64,000 bases of DNA from assembly GCF_003945325.1 (NCBI RefSeq), contig NZ_AP019307.1, positions 2,480,001-2,544,000 of the forward strand, given 5' to 3'. Each line of letters opens with the position of its first letter. The first letter of the stretch is position 1. The position numbers and the translations under genes are program-made. Positions 41,549 to 51,942 of the stretch are shown piece after piece. Origin of the DNA: Nocardioides baekrokdamisoli. GTDB taxonomy: Bacteria; Actinomycetota; Actinomycetes; Propionibacteriales; Nocardioidaceae. The notes beneath the pieces are model-generated. The model worked only from the letters and a program-made list of their open reading frames with translations. It was not told the origin of the DNA and ran no database searches.

Positions 41549-43842
41549 GCCGGATGTCGTCCGCGATTCGTCGAGAGTGGGTGCCGCTGCTCCTGATCGT
41601 GGTCGTCGTCCTGGTGGCCAACGGCTCCTACATCGTCGGTCTGCGGTCCAACGATCCGCTGCAGTACCGCGCCTCGCTCGGACCGGCTCCCGTCGGTGTG
41701 GTCCAGGGACGCACCACCATTGATCGCAACGACGGATACACCTCCCAGGCGTTGGGCCGACGGGCTGCCGAGGAACTGCTTCACGGACACCTCCCGCTGT
41801 GGAACCCGTACGAAGGCATCGGCATGCCGTTGGCCGGGGAGATGCAGAGCGCGGCGCTGTTCCCGTTCACGCTCATCCAGCTGTTCGACAACGGCATCTT
41901 CCTGGAGCACCTCCTGTTGGAGATCCTCGGTGGGGTCGCCACATACCTCTTCCTCCGGCGACTGCGGATCGGCCGGGCGGGATCCTTGGCAGGCGGTGCC
42001 CTGTTCGCGGTGAACGGGACCTTCGTCTGGCTGACGAATGCCGCATTCAACCCGGTCGCGCTGTTGCCGGTCGCGCTCCTCGGGGTGGAACTGATCGCCT
42101 CGGCGTCGACCACTCGCAGACGTTCGCGCGGCTGGGTGGTGCTGGCTCTCGGCCTCGGTCTGAGCCTGCTCGCCGGGTTCCCCGAGACCGCGCTGATCGA
42201 CGGTCTGCTCGTGGGTGCGTACGCGGTCCTGCGCCTCGCCCAGCTCCGAGGGGTACGCCGGCGCTATCTGCTGCAGTTGGTGGCCGGAGGCTTCGCGGGC
42301 GTGGCTCTCGCAACTCCTGTGTTGGCGGCCTTCGCTGCCTATGTCGGCTTCGCCAACGTGGGGACCCACGCCGGGGCCTGCGCGCGGATGACGTTGCCCC
42401 ACGGCAGCATGTCCGGCTGGTTGTTCCCATACATCTACGGGCCGATCTTCGGTCAGTCGGATCCGTGGGCACCGTCGTTCCTCCACCAGTTCTGGGGCAA
42501 CGTCGGTGGGTACGGATCTCTCGCCGCGCTCCTGGTCGCGCTGACGGCATTTCGCGCGCGAGCGCATCGCGCGTACGCCCTGCTCTTCGGTGGAGCCGGT
42601 CTGGTCCTGATGGGACGGATCTTTGGCGCGCCGATCATCGTCGGGCTGGTCAACCTCGTGCCCGGGATGTCGCAGACGTGCGCGCAGCGGTACTCCCAGC
42701 CAGCCGTGAGCATGTGTCTGGCGGTCCTGGTGGCCATCGGGATCGATTCGTGGGGACAGCGTTCACGACGCTGGGACTGGGCATGGTTCATCGCGGGCGC
42801 AGGGATCATCGGTGGGCTGGCGGTGGTCGCAGCGCTGCCGCATCTCGACGATCACGTCCCGCACCACGTCCGGTGGGCGGTTGTGAGCGTCGCCTGGGCC
42901 TCGGCGATCCTCATCGGGCTGACGCTCGCCCTGGTCCTCGCTCGTCGTGGACATGGACGAGGTGCCCGCTCCCTGGCGGCGGCGTTGATCGCCCTCGACG
43001 CGATGGCGATGTTCGCTGTCCCGCAGACCAGCGCCGGCCCGGAGTCGACTGTCGACACGGCCGCAGTGGACTTCCTCCAGTCGCACGTCGGACTCCATCG
43101 GGTGATGACGTTCGGTGTCTCCAACGCCGGGGTGATGGATGCCAACTACGGCACCTACTTCGGCATCGCCCAACTCAGCCTCAACGACCTGCCCTACCCG
43201 AAGCTGTTCTCCGACCTGGCCACCACCGACCTCTATCCCGGCACCGCACCCGGCGTCCTGTTCCCGGGATCGCCGGCCCGCGGCAGGACTCCGGGTCCGG
43301 TGGAGCAGGCATTCCTTGCGCACGTGACTGCCTACCGGGCGGCAGGCGTCGCGTACGTCATCACCTCGGACAATCGCCTGTCACCGGTGGCGGCGCGAGC
43401 CGCCGGTCTCACGGAGGCCTATCGGGACAGTTGGGCGGTGATCTGGGCCGTGCCCGATCCGGCGCCGTACTTCCAGCCGGTTGATGCCGCCTGCGTCGTG
43501 GTGCCGCTCGACCGGCAGCACGTCCGGGTGACGTGCCCGTCAGCCACCCGACTCGCGCGCAACGAGATGTACGCGCCGGGCTGGTCGGCCTCGATCGACG
43601 GACACGATGCCCCGGTCAGCGCGTACCGGCCCGACGGCCTGACTGTCGCGGCGTTCCAGCAGATCCAGGTGCCGGCCGGCACCTCGACGATCACCTTCCG
43701 GTACTGGCCGGCTCACTTCTCGTGGTCGCTCGTCGCGGCGGGGACGGCCGTGCTCGCGATGCTCGGTAGTTGCGGCTGGTCGTTGATCGGAGCGCGCTTG
43801 CGGAGGAGCAAGGGCTCCGCGAAATCTGTTACATCCCCGTAA
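41545..43842 (+). CDS. YfhO-family membrane protein (copy 2)
   Basis: 765-residue paralogue of the preceding protein, sharing the whole layout: GRTTIDRNDGYTSQALG in the first outer loop, GEMQSAALFP, many membrane helices, and the external C-terminal domain with NEMYAPGWSASIDG. GTG 41545 overlaps the previous TGA (GTGA); ATG 41554 is an alternative. The open frame runs on upstream inside copy 1 but is not coding there. The TAA stop lies inside the GlnR-like palindrome that precedes amt1. The pair looks like a tandem duplication followed by divergence; members may form a heterodimer or serve different acceptors. Confidence 0.8.
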   Translation: MSRMSSAIRREWVPLLLIVVVVLVANGSYIVGLRSNDPLQYRASLGPAPVGVVQGRTTIDRNDGYTSQALGRRAAEELLHGHLPLWNPYEGIGMPLAGEMQSAALFPFTLIQLFDNGIFLEHLLLEILGGVATYLFLRRLRIGRAGSLAGGALFAVNGTFVWLTNAAFNPVALLPVALLGVELIASASTTRRRSRGWVVLALGLGLSLLAGFPETALIDGLLVGAYAVLRLAQLRGVRRRYLLQLVAGGFAGVALATPVLAAFAAYVGFANVGTHAGACARMTLPHGSMSGWLFPYIYGPIFGQSDPWAPSFLHQFWGNVGGYGSLAALLVALTAFRARAHRAYALLFGGAGLVLMGRIFGAPIIVGLVNLVPGMSQTCAQRYSQPAVSMCLAVLVAIGIDSWGQRSRRWDWAWFIAGAGIIGGLAVVAALPHLDDHVPHHVRWAVVSVAWASAILIGLTLALVLARRGHGRGARSLAAALIALDAMAMFAVPQTSAGPESTVDTAAVDFLQSHVGLHRVMTFGVSNAGVMDANYGTYFGIAQLSLNDLPYPKLFSDLATTDLYPGTAPGVLFPGSPARGRTPGPVEQAFLAHVTAYRAAGVAYVITSDNRLSPVAARAAGLTEAYRDSWAVIWAVPDPAPYFQPVDAACVVVPLDRQHVRVTCPSATRLARNEMYAPGWSASIDGHDAPVSAYRPDGLTVAAFQQIQVPAGTSTITFRYWPAHFSWSLVAAGTAVLAMLGSCGWSLIGARLRRSKGSAKSVTSP

Positions 43843-43845
43843 CAG
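43826..43845. promoter_or_regulatory. GlnR-like box upstream of amt1
   Basis: CTGTTAC-ATCCCC-GTAACAG, a perfect 7-bp inverted repeat with N6 gap, overlapping the stop of the YfhO gene and 113 bases before amt1. GTTAC-N6-GTAAC matches the GlnR pattern gTnAC-N6-GnAAC known from actinobacteria. The same palindrome lies before amt2. Confidence 0.65.
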
Positions 43846-43958
43846 TTCGCAGGTCGCCCTGAAACCTCACCCCGCGAGGGTACTGCCGTTATCTGGCATG
43901 TGGATCGCCGACGACGCCGTCGACTCCACTGCCTCCGGACCGAATCCATGGAGGTTCT

Positions 43959-45646
<1,688 letters not shown>

Positions 45647-45659
45647 TCCACCCAAGAAG

Positions 45660-45692
45660 CGGCCCGGTTCTCCTGCATGGGGGACCGGGCCG
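45660..45692 (+). terminator. Terminator between the two PII genes
   Basis: Perfect 9-bp stem CGGCCCGGT/ACCGGGCCG around a 15-base loop, followed by TTTCATC, 13 bases after glnB1. It would separate amt1-glnB1 from the second PII gene. Confidence 0.7.
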
Positions 45693-45736
45693 TTTCATCA
45701 TCCCCGCTGGTGGGGACGCGACGAAACGCGGCATGA

Positions 45737-46114
<378 letters not shown>

Positions 46115-46131
46115 CACCTCCCAGCAACACC

Positions 46132-46171
46132 TGACGGCCTTCTGTTACACGCCTGTAACAGAAGGCCGTCA
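46132..46171. promoter_or_regulatory. 18-bp hairpin enclosing a GlnR-like box before amt2
   Basis: Arms 46132-46149 and 46154-46171 are perfect complements with loop CGCC. The core CTGTTAC-ACGCCT-GTAACAG (46142-46161) is the same GlnR-type palindrome as before amt1. The structure could be both the terminator of glnB2 and the operator of amt2. Confidence 0.65.
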
Positions 46172-46182
46172 CAGTTCGGTCC

Positions 46183-47487
46183 ATGCTCAACCCGGTCCTC
46201 GAGATCACGCTCACGCACGTCCAGCCCGATTCTGGCTCCACGGCCTGGCTCCTCGCAGCCTCGGCTCTGGTGTTGCTGATGGTTCCGGGACTGGCGTTCT
46301 TCTACGGCGGCATGGTCCGCGTCACCAGCGTCCTCAACATGATGATGATGGTCTTCGGTGCGCTCGCCGTGTTCATGATCGTGTGGGTGCTGATCGGCTA
46401 CTCGCTGGCGTTCGGAACTGATCACGGCGGCGTGATCGGCGATCCGACGCAGTACTTCGGATTCCAGAAGTTGCTCGACCCGGCGAACGACGGGGCGTAC
46501 CCCGGTCTGATCTTCGCCGCCTTCCAGGGTCTCTTCGGAGCGATCACGGTCGGCCTGATCGCCGGAGCGATCGCCGACCGCACCAAGTTCGGCACCTGGC
46601 TGATCTTCACCGCCCTGTGGACCGTGCTCGTGTACGCACCGGTCGCGCACTGGATCTTCGCCTCCCAGAACGGCCACGGCGGCTGGCTGGTCGACCACCT
46701 GCACGTGCTCGACTTCGCGGGCGGCACTGCTGTCGAGATCAACTCCGGCGCTGCCGGTCTCGCGGCTGCGCTCGTCCTCGGCAAGCGGATCGGCTTCGGC
46801 CGCGACCCGATGAAGCCCCACAACCTGACCCTCACCATGATCGGCGCGGGGCTGCTCTGGTTCGGCTGGTTCGGCTTCAACTCCGGGTCGGCACTGGCGG
46901 CGAACCACACGGCCGCATTGGTCTTCGTCAACACCCTCCTCGCCGGGTGTGCCGGGCTCCTCGTCTGGTGCCTGGTGGAGCGCGTACGCGACGGGCACGC
47001 AACCTCGTTCGGGGCCGCGTCCGGTGTTGTCGCCGGGCTCGTGGCGATCACCCCGTCGTGTGGCGCGGTCACTCCGTTCGGCGCGCTGGTCGTGGGAGGT
47101 CTGGCCGGAGCGATCTGCGCTGTCGCTGTCGGTCTGAAGTTCAAGTTCGGCTACGACGACTCACTTGACGTTGTCGGGGTCCACCTCGTCGGTGGTCTCA
47201 TCGGCACGATCGCCATCGGGCTGCTGGCGTCCACCAGGGCCACCTCGGTCAACGGGCTGTTCTACGGCGGCGGCGCCGACCAGCTCTGGCGCCAGGCGCT
47301 CGCTGCCCTGGTCACCTTCGTCTTCTCGTTCGCGGTCACTGCGGCGTTGGCGTGGATCCTCGACAGGACCGTCGGCTTCCGCATCCACGAGGACCACGAG
47401 GCCTCTGGCGTCGACCTCGTCATCCACGCGGAAGCCGCGTACGAACTGCACATGAGCACCAGTTCACGAGGCGCCCCGCGTCTCTGA
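46183..47487 (+). CDS. amt: Ammonium transporter (Amt2) with Glu for first pore His
   Basis: 434-residue Amt/MEP/Rh protein with the full set of helices. The helix-10 histidine is kept (VVGVHLVGG), but the helix-5 twin-His position reads GGTAVEINSGAAG, with Glu in place of His. Such H-to-E variants are known in fungal Mep1/Mep3-type transporters and change pH dependence and selectivity. An N-terminal FFYGGMVRVTSVLNMMMM and PHNLTLTMIGAGLLWFGWFG are intact. ATG 46183 has no clear ribosome-binding site and lies only 12 bases after the hairpin. glnD follows 131 bases downstream. Confidence 0.93.
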   Translation: MLNPVLEITLTHVQPDSGSTAWLLAASALVLLMVPGLAFFYGGMVRVTSVLNMMMMVFGALAVFMIVWVLIGYSLAFGTDHGGVIGDPTQYFGFQKLLDPANDGAYPGLIFAAFQGLFGAITVGLIAGAIADRTKFGTWLIFTALWTVLVYAPVAHWIFASQNGHGGWLVDHLHVLDFAGGTAVEINSGAAGLAAALVLGKRIGFGRDPMKPHNLTLTMIGAGLLWFGWFGFNSGSALAANHTAALVFVNTLLAGCAGLLVWCLVERVRDGHATSFGAASGVVAGLVAITPSCGAVTPFGALVVGGLAGAICAVAVGLKFKFGYDDSLDVVGVHLVGGLIGTIAIGLLASTRATSVNGLFYGGGADQLWRQALAALVTFVFSFAVTAALAWILDRTVGFRIHEDHEASGVDLVIHAEAAYELHMSTSSRGAPRL

Positions 47488-47575
47488 CGCCTGACGGCGC
47501 GTCCGCCGCGTCGCTGCTCGGCTCGCTGGCCTCCAGGCCAACTTCGCTCGCGCTCCTTGCGACCGCGCGCGTCAG
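47484..47575. repeat. GC-rich imperfect inverted repeat between amt2 and glnD
   Basis: Outer arms CTGACG/CGTCAG with further GC-rich pairing enclose a perfect inner hairpin TGGCCT-CC-AGGCCA (47527-47540). It starts at the amt2 stop codon and fills most of the gap to glnD. Possibly a terminator or attenuator. Confidence 0.5.
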
Positions 47576-47618
47576 CCGCCAGAGGACCTCCGCTGACCAT
47601 CCGGCATGATTTCGGTCC

Positions 47619-49829
47619 GTGACCAGTCAGGAACGGGCCGAGCGTACGACCGCGGCCGATGAGCTGTGCCAGTCGGCGTACGCCGGCGCCGGCGGCCCGG
47701 ACGTCGGGGTGGCGTTGGTCGCAGTCGGTGGGTACGGCCGAGGCGAGCTGGCTCCGTACTCCGATCTCGACGTCGTGCTGGTCCACGACGAGGGCGTCGA
47801 GGTGGGTGATCTCGCCGAGAAGGTCTGGTACCCGCTGTGGGACGCCAAGGTGAAACTGGATCACTCGGTCCGCTCGTTGTCGGAGATGTTGTCCGCCGCC
47901 GAGGCCGATCCGCGGGTCGCGCTCGGCCTGCTGGACGTACGCCACCTCGCCGGCGACACGGCACTGACTCTGCGCCTGCGTTCCACGATGCTCAATGACT
48001 GGCGGCAGAAGGCACGTCAGCAACTTCCCGCGTTGCGTGAACTGACCCAGCAACGTCACCGGCTGCTGGGCGAGGTTGCTCACGAGTCCATCCCTGACCT
48101 GAAGGAGATGGAGGGTGGTCTGCGCGACGGCGTGGTGATGAAGGGCATCGTCGCCACGTGGCTGGTGGACGTGCCGCATGTCGATCTGGAGCGGTCCCGG
48201 CAGGGGTTGTTGGACGTACGCGACGTGGTCCAGGGGCTGGCTGGCCGGGCCACCGACCGGATTGCGCCGGAGTGGTGGGGCGACATCGCCGAGCATTTCG
48301 GACTGGACTCGAGGCTCGAGGCCCAGCGTTACGTGCGTCAGCTCGGTCGCCGCGTCACCCACCTCTCCCGACTCAGTTGGCGCCGTGTCGACGACGCGCT
48401 CCTACGGGGTTCCCGGGAACGCAGACCGCAGCTGACCTCCGTTGCTCAGGGTGTGGCGGTGTCCCGTGGAGAGATCGTCCTGGACGGGGTGGTGGAGCCG
48501 GCCGACGACCCAGTGCTGCTTCTGCGCGCCGCGGCCGAGGCTGCCGTACGCGGCCTGGTCCTCTCGCCCGCATCGGCAGGCCGTCTCGCCCGGACCAGCA
48601 AGCCGCTGCCGAACCCGTGGCCCGACGAGGCCCGGCACCAGTTCGTACGCCTGCTCGCCTCCGGCCGGGGTCTGCTCCATGTCTGGGAGACGCTGGAGGA
48701 GACCGGTGCCCTCGGACAGTTCCTGCCTGAGTGGGAGGAGATCCGCCTCCTGCCGCATGCCACGACAGTCCACCAGTACACGGTCGATCGGCACTCGATC
48801 GAGACGGCCGTCGAAGCCTCGGGCCTGATCCGCAGGGTCGGCCGCCCGGACGTCCTCCTGGTGACCGCGCTGCTCCACGACATCGGCAAGAGTTGTGTCG
48901 GCGACCACTCCATCGCAGGTGCTCCCGTTGCGCGGGCCGCAGTGGCCAGGATGGGCTTCGACTCCGACGCGGTGGCGCTCATCGAGCTCCTGGTCCGCTA
49001 TCACCTCCTGCTCGCCACCCTCGCCACCACGCGCGACCCCAGCGACCCGGCGACCATCGAGCAGCTGCTGTCGGTGATCACGACGACCGAAGCCCTGGAT
49101 CTGCTCACCGAACTCACAGAGGCCGATGCGCTGGCGACCGGGCCGAAGGCGTGGACGACCTGGCGCGCGTCCCTGATCCGTGAGTTGGCGGCGAACGCCC
49201 GGCAGCGCCTCGACACCGGTGAGCCAGTACGCCCCGAGCCTCAGCACCTCAAGGTGCCGCGGGCCGTCGAGAAGAAGGGGGACATTTCCTTCTCGGTCGA
49301 GCAGACCGAGGACGGAGCGCGGCTCACCGTGATGGCCAAGGACCGCGTCGGGCTGATGGCCGATGTGGCTGCGGTCCTCGCTCTCCAGCGAGTGGGCGTA
49401 CGCGCCTGTCGGCTGTGGTCGCAGGGCGACATCGGCGTGTCCCAGTGGGAGTTGGCCGACGAGTCGGTGCAGGCCTCGATCCTGCACACGCGTTTCGAGG
49501 CACTGCTGGACGGCCGCCTGGACGCAGATGCGCGGCTCCGTCCCTCGGATGCAGCAGCTCACCTCGCGCCGGCCGTCGTCGTACGCCCCGGAGCCGCGAC
49601 GGATGCCACCGTGCTCGAGTTCCGGGCCGCGGACCGCCCGGGCACGGTCTACGTCGTCGCCAAGGCGCTGGCGGCACTCGGAATCACGGTGCGTTCGGCC
49701 CACCTCAGCACGCTGGGTCCCCAAGCCGTCGACGTCTTCTATCTGCAAGAGCCGGGTGCCGGCGCACTGAGTCGCGAGCGGGCTCAGGCCGCAGTCGACG
49801 CCGTACGGGCGGTGCTCGCGGGGGAGTAG
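47619..49829 (+). CDS. glnD: PII nucleotidyltransferase GlnD
   Basis: 736-residue bifunctional PII-modifying enzyme. The nucleotidyltransferase core GGYGRGELAPYSDLD is at residues 37-51, the HD hydrolase motif LLHDIGK near 418-424, and two ACT domains (starting near LTVMAKDRVGLMADVA and EFRAADRPGTVYVV) sense glutamine. In actinobacteria it adenylylates PII at Tyr51 under nitrogen limitation and reverses this in excess. It is a little shorter than proteobacterial GlnD. GTG 47619. It sits with two amt and two PII genes. Confidence 0.95.
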   Translation: MTSQERAERTTAADELCQSAYAGAGGPDVGVALVAVGGYGRGELAPYSDLDVVLVHDEGVEVGDLAEKVWYPLWDAKVKLDHSVRSLSEMLSAAEADPRVALGLLDVRHLAGDTALTLRLRSTMLNDWRQKARQQLPALRELTQQRHRLLGEVAHESIPDLKEMEGGLRDGVVMKGIVATWLVDVPHVDLERSRQGLLDVRDVVQGLAGRATDRIAPEWWGDIAEHFGLDSRLEAQRYVRQLGRRVTHLSRLSWRRVDDALLRGSRERRPQLTSVAQGVAVSRGEIVLDGVVEPADDPVLLLRAAAEAAVRGLVLSPASAGRLARTSKPLPNPWPDEARHQFVRLLASGRGLLHVWETLEETGALGQFLPEWEEIRLLPHATTVHQYTVDRHSIETAVEASGLIRRVGRPDVLLVTALLHDIGKSCVGDHSIAGAPVARAAVARMGFDSDAVALIELLVRYHLLLATLATTRDPSDPATIEQLLSVITTTEALDLLTELTEADALATGPKAWTTWRASLIRELAANARQRLDTGEPVRPEPQHLKVPRAVEKKGDISFSVEQTEDGARLTVMAKDRVGLMADVAAVLALQRVGVRACRLWSQGDIGVSQWELADESVQASILHTRFEALLDGRLDADARLRPSDAAAHLAPAVVVRPGAATDATVLEFRAADRPGTVYVVAKALAALGITVRSAHLSTLGPQAVDVFYLQEPGAGALSRERAQAAVDAVRAVLAGE

Positions 49830-49936
49830 CCCGCTCCGGTGGACGTCCCTGCGGGAGGCTGACTCGTTCGTTCGGTTTCCGTGCTCGCGCAGGCGGGGGC
49901 ATGGAACCTCGCGCGCTCGTCTACCCTTGCCCCATC

Positions 49937-51514
49937 ATGTTCGCCACCCTGTCTGATCGCCTCGCGGATACCTTCAAGAACCTCCGCGGCAAGGGCCGCC
50001 TCTCCGAAGCCGACATCGACGCCACCGCGCGGGAGATCCGGATCGCCCTGCTCGAGGCCGATGTCGCGCTGCCGGTCGTCCGTGAGTTCGTCGCTGCCGT
50101 CAAGGAGCGAGCCACGGGTGCCGAGGTCAGCCAGGCGCTGAACCCGGCACAGCAGATCGTCAAGATCGTCCACGAGGAGCTTGTGACGATCCTCGGCGGC
50201 GAGACCCGCCGGCTGCGGTACGCCAAGACCGGTCCGACGGTCATCATGCTGGCCGGTCTGCAGGGTGCGGGCAAGACGACCCTTGCCGCGAAGCTCGCGC
50301 TGTGGCTCAAGGAGCAGGGCAAGTCGCCGCTCCTCGTCGCGTGCGACCTCCAGCGCCCGAACGCGGTCAACCAGCTCCAGGTCAATGGTGGCCGCGTCGG
50401 CGTTCCGGTGTACGCCCCCGAGCCCGGCAATGCCGGGGGGATCGAGCACGGCGGCAACCCGGTGCAGGTGGCGCAGGCCTCGATCGAGGAAGCCAAGCGC
50501 AAGCTCCACGACGTCGTCATCATCGACACCGCCGGCCGTCTGGGCATCGATGCCGAGCTGATGCAGCAGGCAGCGGACATCCGCGCTGCGGTCCAGCCGG
50601 ACGAGGTCCTGTTCGTCGTCGACGCGATGATCGGTCAGGACGCGGTCACGACCGCGCAGGCGTTCCTCGACGGCGTCGGCTTCGACGGCGTCGTGCTCAC
50701 CAAGCTCGACGGTGACGCCCGCGGTGGCGCGGCGCTCTCCGTCCGCTCGATCACCGGCAAGCCCGTCATGTTCGCCTCCTCGGGCGAGAAGATGACCGAC
50801 TTCGACCTGTTCCACCCGGACCGGATGGCCTCCCGCATCCTCGACATGGGCGACGTCATGACGCTCATCGAGCAGGCCGAGAAGGCCTTCGATGCCGACG
50901 AGGCCGCCAAGGCAGCCGCCAAGATGGGTGCCGGCCAGTTCACCCTGGACGACTTCCTCAAGCAGATGCAGCAGCTGCGCAAGCTCGGGTCGATGACCAA
51001 GCTGATGGGGATGCTGCCCGGCATGGGTCAGTTCCGCGACCAGCTCGAGAACTTCGATGAGCGCGAGATCGACCGCGTCCAGGCGATCATCCAGTCGATG
51101 ACGCCGGCTGAGCGGGAGAACCCGAAGATCCTCAACGGATCCCGTCGCCTGCGCATCGCCAACGGCGCGGGCCGTACCGTCACCGACGTCAACTCGCTCG
51201 TCGACCGGTTCGGCGAGATGCAGAAGATGATGACCCAGATGATGTCTGGCGGCGGCATGCCGGGGATGCCCGGCATGCCCGGTGCGGGCTTCGGCAAGCG
51301 CGCCGGAGCCAAGCAGCAGGCACAGGTACGCAAGGGCAAGGGTGCCCGGAAGTCCGGCAACCCGGCCAAGGCCGCTCAGGAAGCGCAGGAGGCGGCAGCC
51401 GTAGCCGCGGCGCGGCCCGCGGCGAACCCGTTCGGCGTCGGCGCCGAGATCGACTACGAGGCAGCTGCGGCGGAGTTGAAGCTGCCGAAGGACTTCAGCC
51501 AGTTTCTGAAATGA
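49937..51514 (+). CDS. ffh: Signal recognition particle protein Ffh
   Basis: 525-residue SRP54 GTPase binding 4.5S RNA and signal peptides. The NG domain has G1 AGLQGAGKTTLAAKL near 105-119, DTAGRLG and TKLDGDARGG. The methionine-rich M domain (GMLPGMGQFRDQ, QKMMTQMM) is complete. It is followed by an extra C-terminal tail of about 80 residues with MPGMPG repeats and an Ala/Lys-rich stretch. ATG 49937 by homology; the open frame upstream through the glnD end is not coding. No clear ribosome-binding site is seen. Confidence 0.96.
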   Translation: MFATLSDRLADTFKNLRGKGRLSEADIDATAREIRIALLEADVALPVVREFVAAVKERATGAEVSQALNPAQQIVKIVHEELVTILGGETRRLRYAKTGPTVIMLAGLQGAGKTTLAAKLALWLKEQGKSPLLVACDLQRPNAVNQLQVNGGRVGVPVYAPEPGNAGGIEHGGNPVQVAQASIEEAKRKLHDVVIIDTAGRLGIDAELMQQAADIRAAVQPDEVLFVVDAMIGQDAVTTAQAFLDGVGFDGVVLTKLDGDARGGAALSVRSITGKPVMFASSGEKMTDFDLFHPDRMASRILDMGDVMTLIEQAEKAFDADEAAKAAAKMGAGQFTLDDFLKQMQQLRKLGSMTKLMGMLPGMGQFRDQLENFDEREIDRVQAIIQSMTPAERENPKILNGSRRLRIANGAGRTVTDVNSLVDRFGEMQKMMTQMMSGGGMPGMPGMPGAGFGKRAGAKQQAQVRKGKGARKSGNPAKAAQEAQEAAAVAAARPAANPFGVGAEIDYEAAAAELKLPKDFSQFLK

Positions 51515-51524
51515 TCAGCCTCAC

Positions 51525-51899
51525 GTGAGGATCCTGATCGTCGACTGCGCCAACGTGGTCGGTGCGCGCCCGGACGGGTGGTGGAAGGACCGCGCCGCTG
51601 CTGCGTCGAAGTTGTACGACGCGGTCGCAGCCGCTGACCTGGACGATGACGAGATCGTTCTCGTGTACGAAGGTGCAGCGAAGAGCGGGGTGCCAGCCGT
51701 TCGATCGCCGGGGTTGCGCGTCGTACACGCACCGAAGGATGGCGACTCGACGATCGTGGCCGAAGCCCGCCGGGGGTACGAGGGTGGTCATCGAGTCCGT
51801 GTCGTCACGGCCGATCGAGCGCTGTCCGCCAACGTGGCGGCCTACGCGGACACGGTGAGCCCGACGTGGCTCCTCCACCAGGTGTCTCCGACTCCTTGA
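51525..51899 (+). CDS. NYN/PIN-like putative ribonuclease
   Basis: 124-residue protein with the NYN/PIN-like fold: an N-terminal VDCANVVG with Asp and Asn, then GDSTIV and VTADRAL supplying further acidic residues expected to bind Mg. This small actinobacterial type carries GARPDGWWKDR after the first strand. Members are predicted RNases; the target is unknown. GTG 51525 is 10 bases after ffh, so cotranscription is likely. The TGA stop lies within a perfect inverted repeat that also contains the stop of the convergent amidohydrolase. Confidence 0.78.
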   Translation: MRILIVDCANVVGARPDGWWKDRAAAASKLYDAVAAADLDDDEIVLVYEGAAKSGVPAVRSPGLRVVHAPKDGDSTIVAEARRGYEGGHRVRVVTADRALSANVAAYADTVSPTWLLHQVSPTP

Positions 51900-51942
51900 T
51901 GTGTTCTCGCGACGTACCTGACACGTCGCGAGAACACATCAA
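51896..51942. repeat. 20-bp perfect inverted repeat holding both convergent stops
   Basis: Arms TTGATGTGTTCTCGCGACGT (51896-51915) and its exact complement (51923-51942), loop ACCTGAC. The plus-strand TGA (51897-51899) and the minus-strand TGA (51941-51939) occupy equivalent positions in the two arms. The gap between the genes consists only of this hairpin, so a bidirectional terminator is likely. Confidence 0.9.

Noticed and set aside
49415..49936. N-terminal extension of Ffh over glnD
   Set aside because: This stretch is an out-of-frame reading of glnD; Ffh homology begins at ATG 49937.
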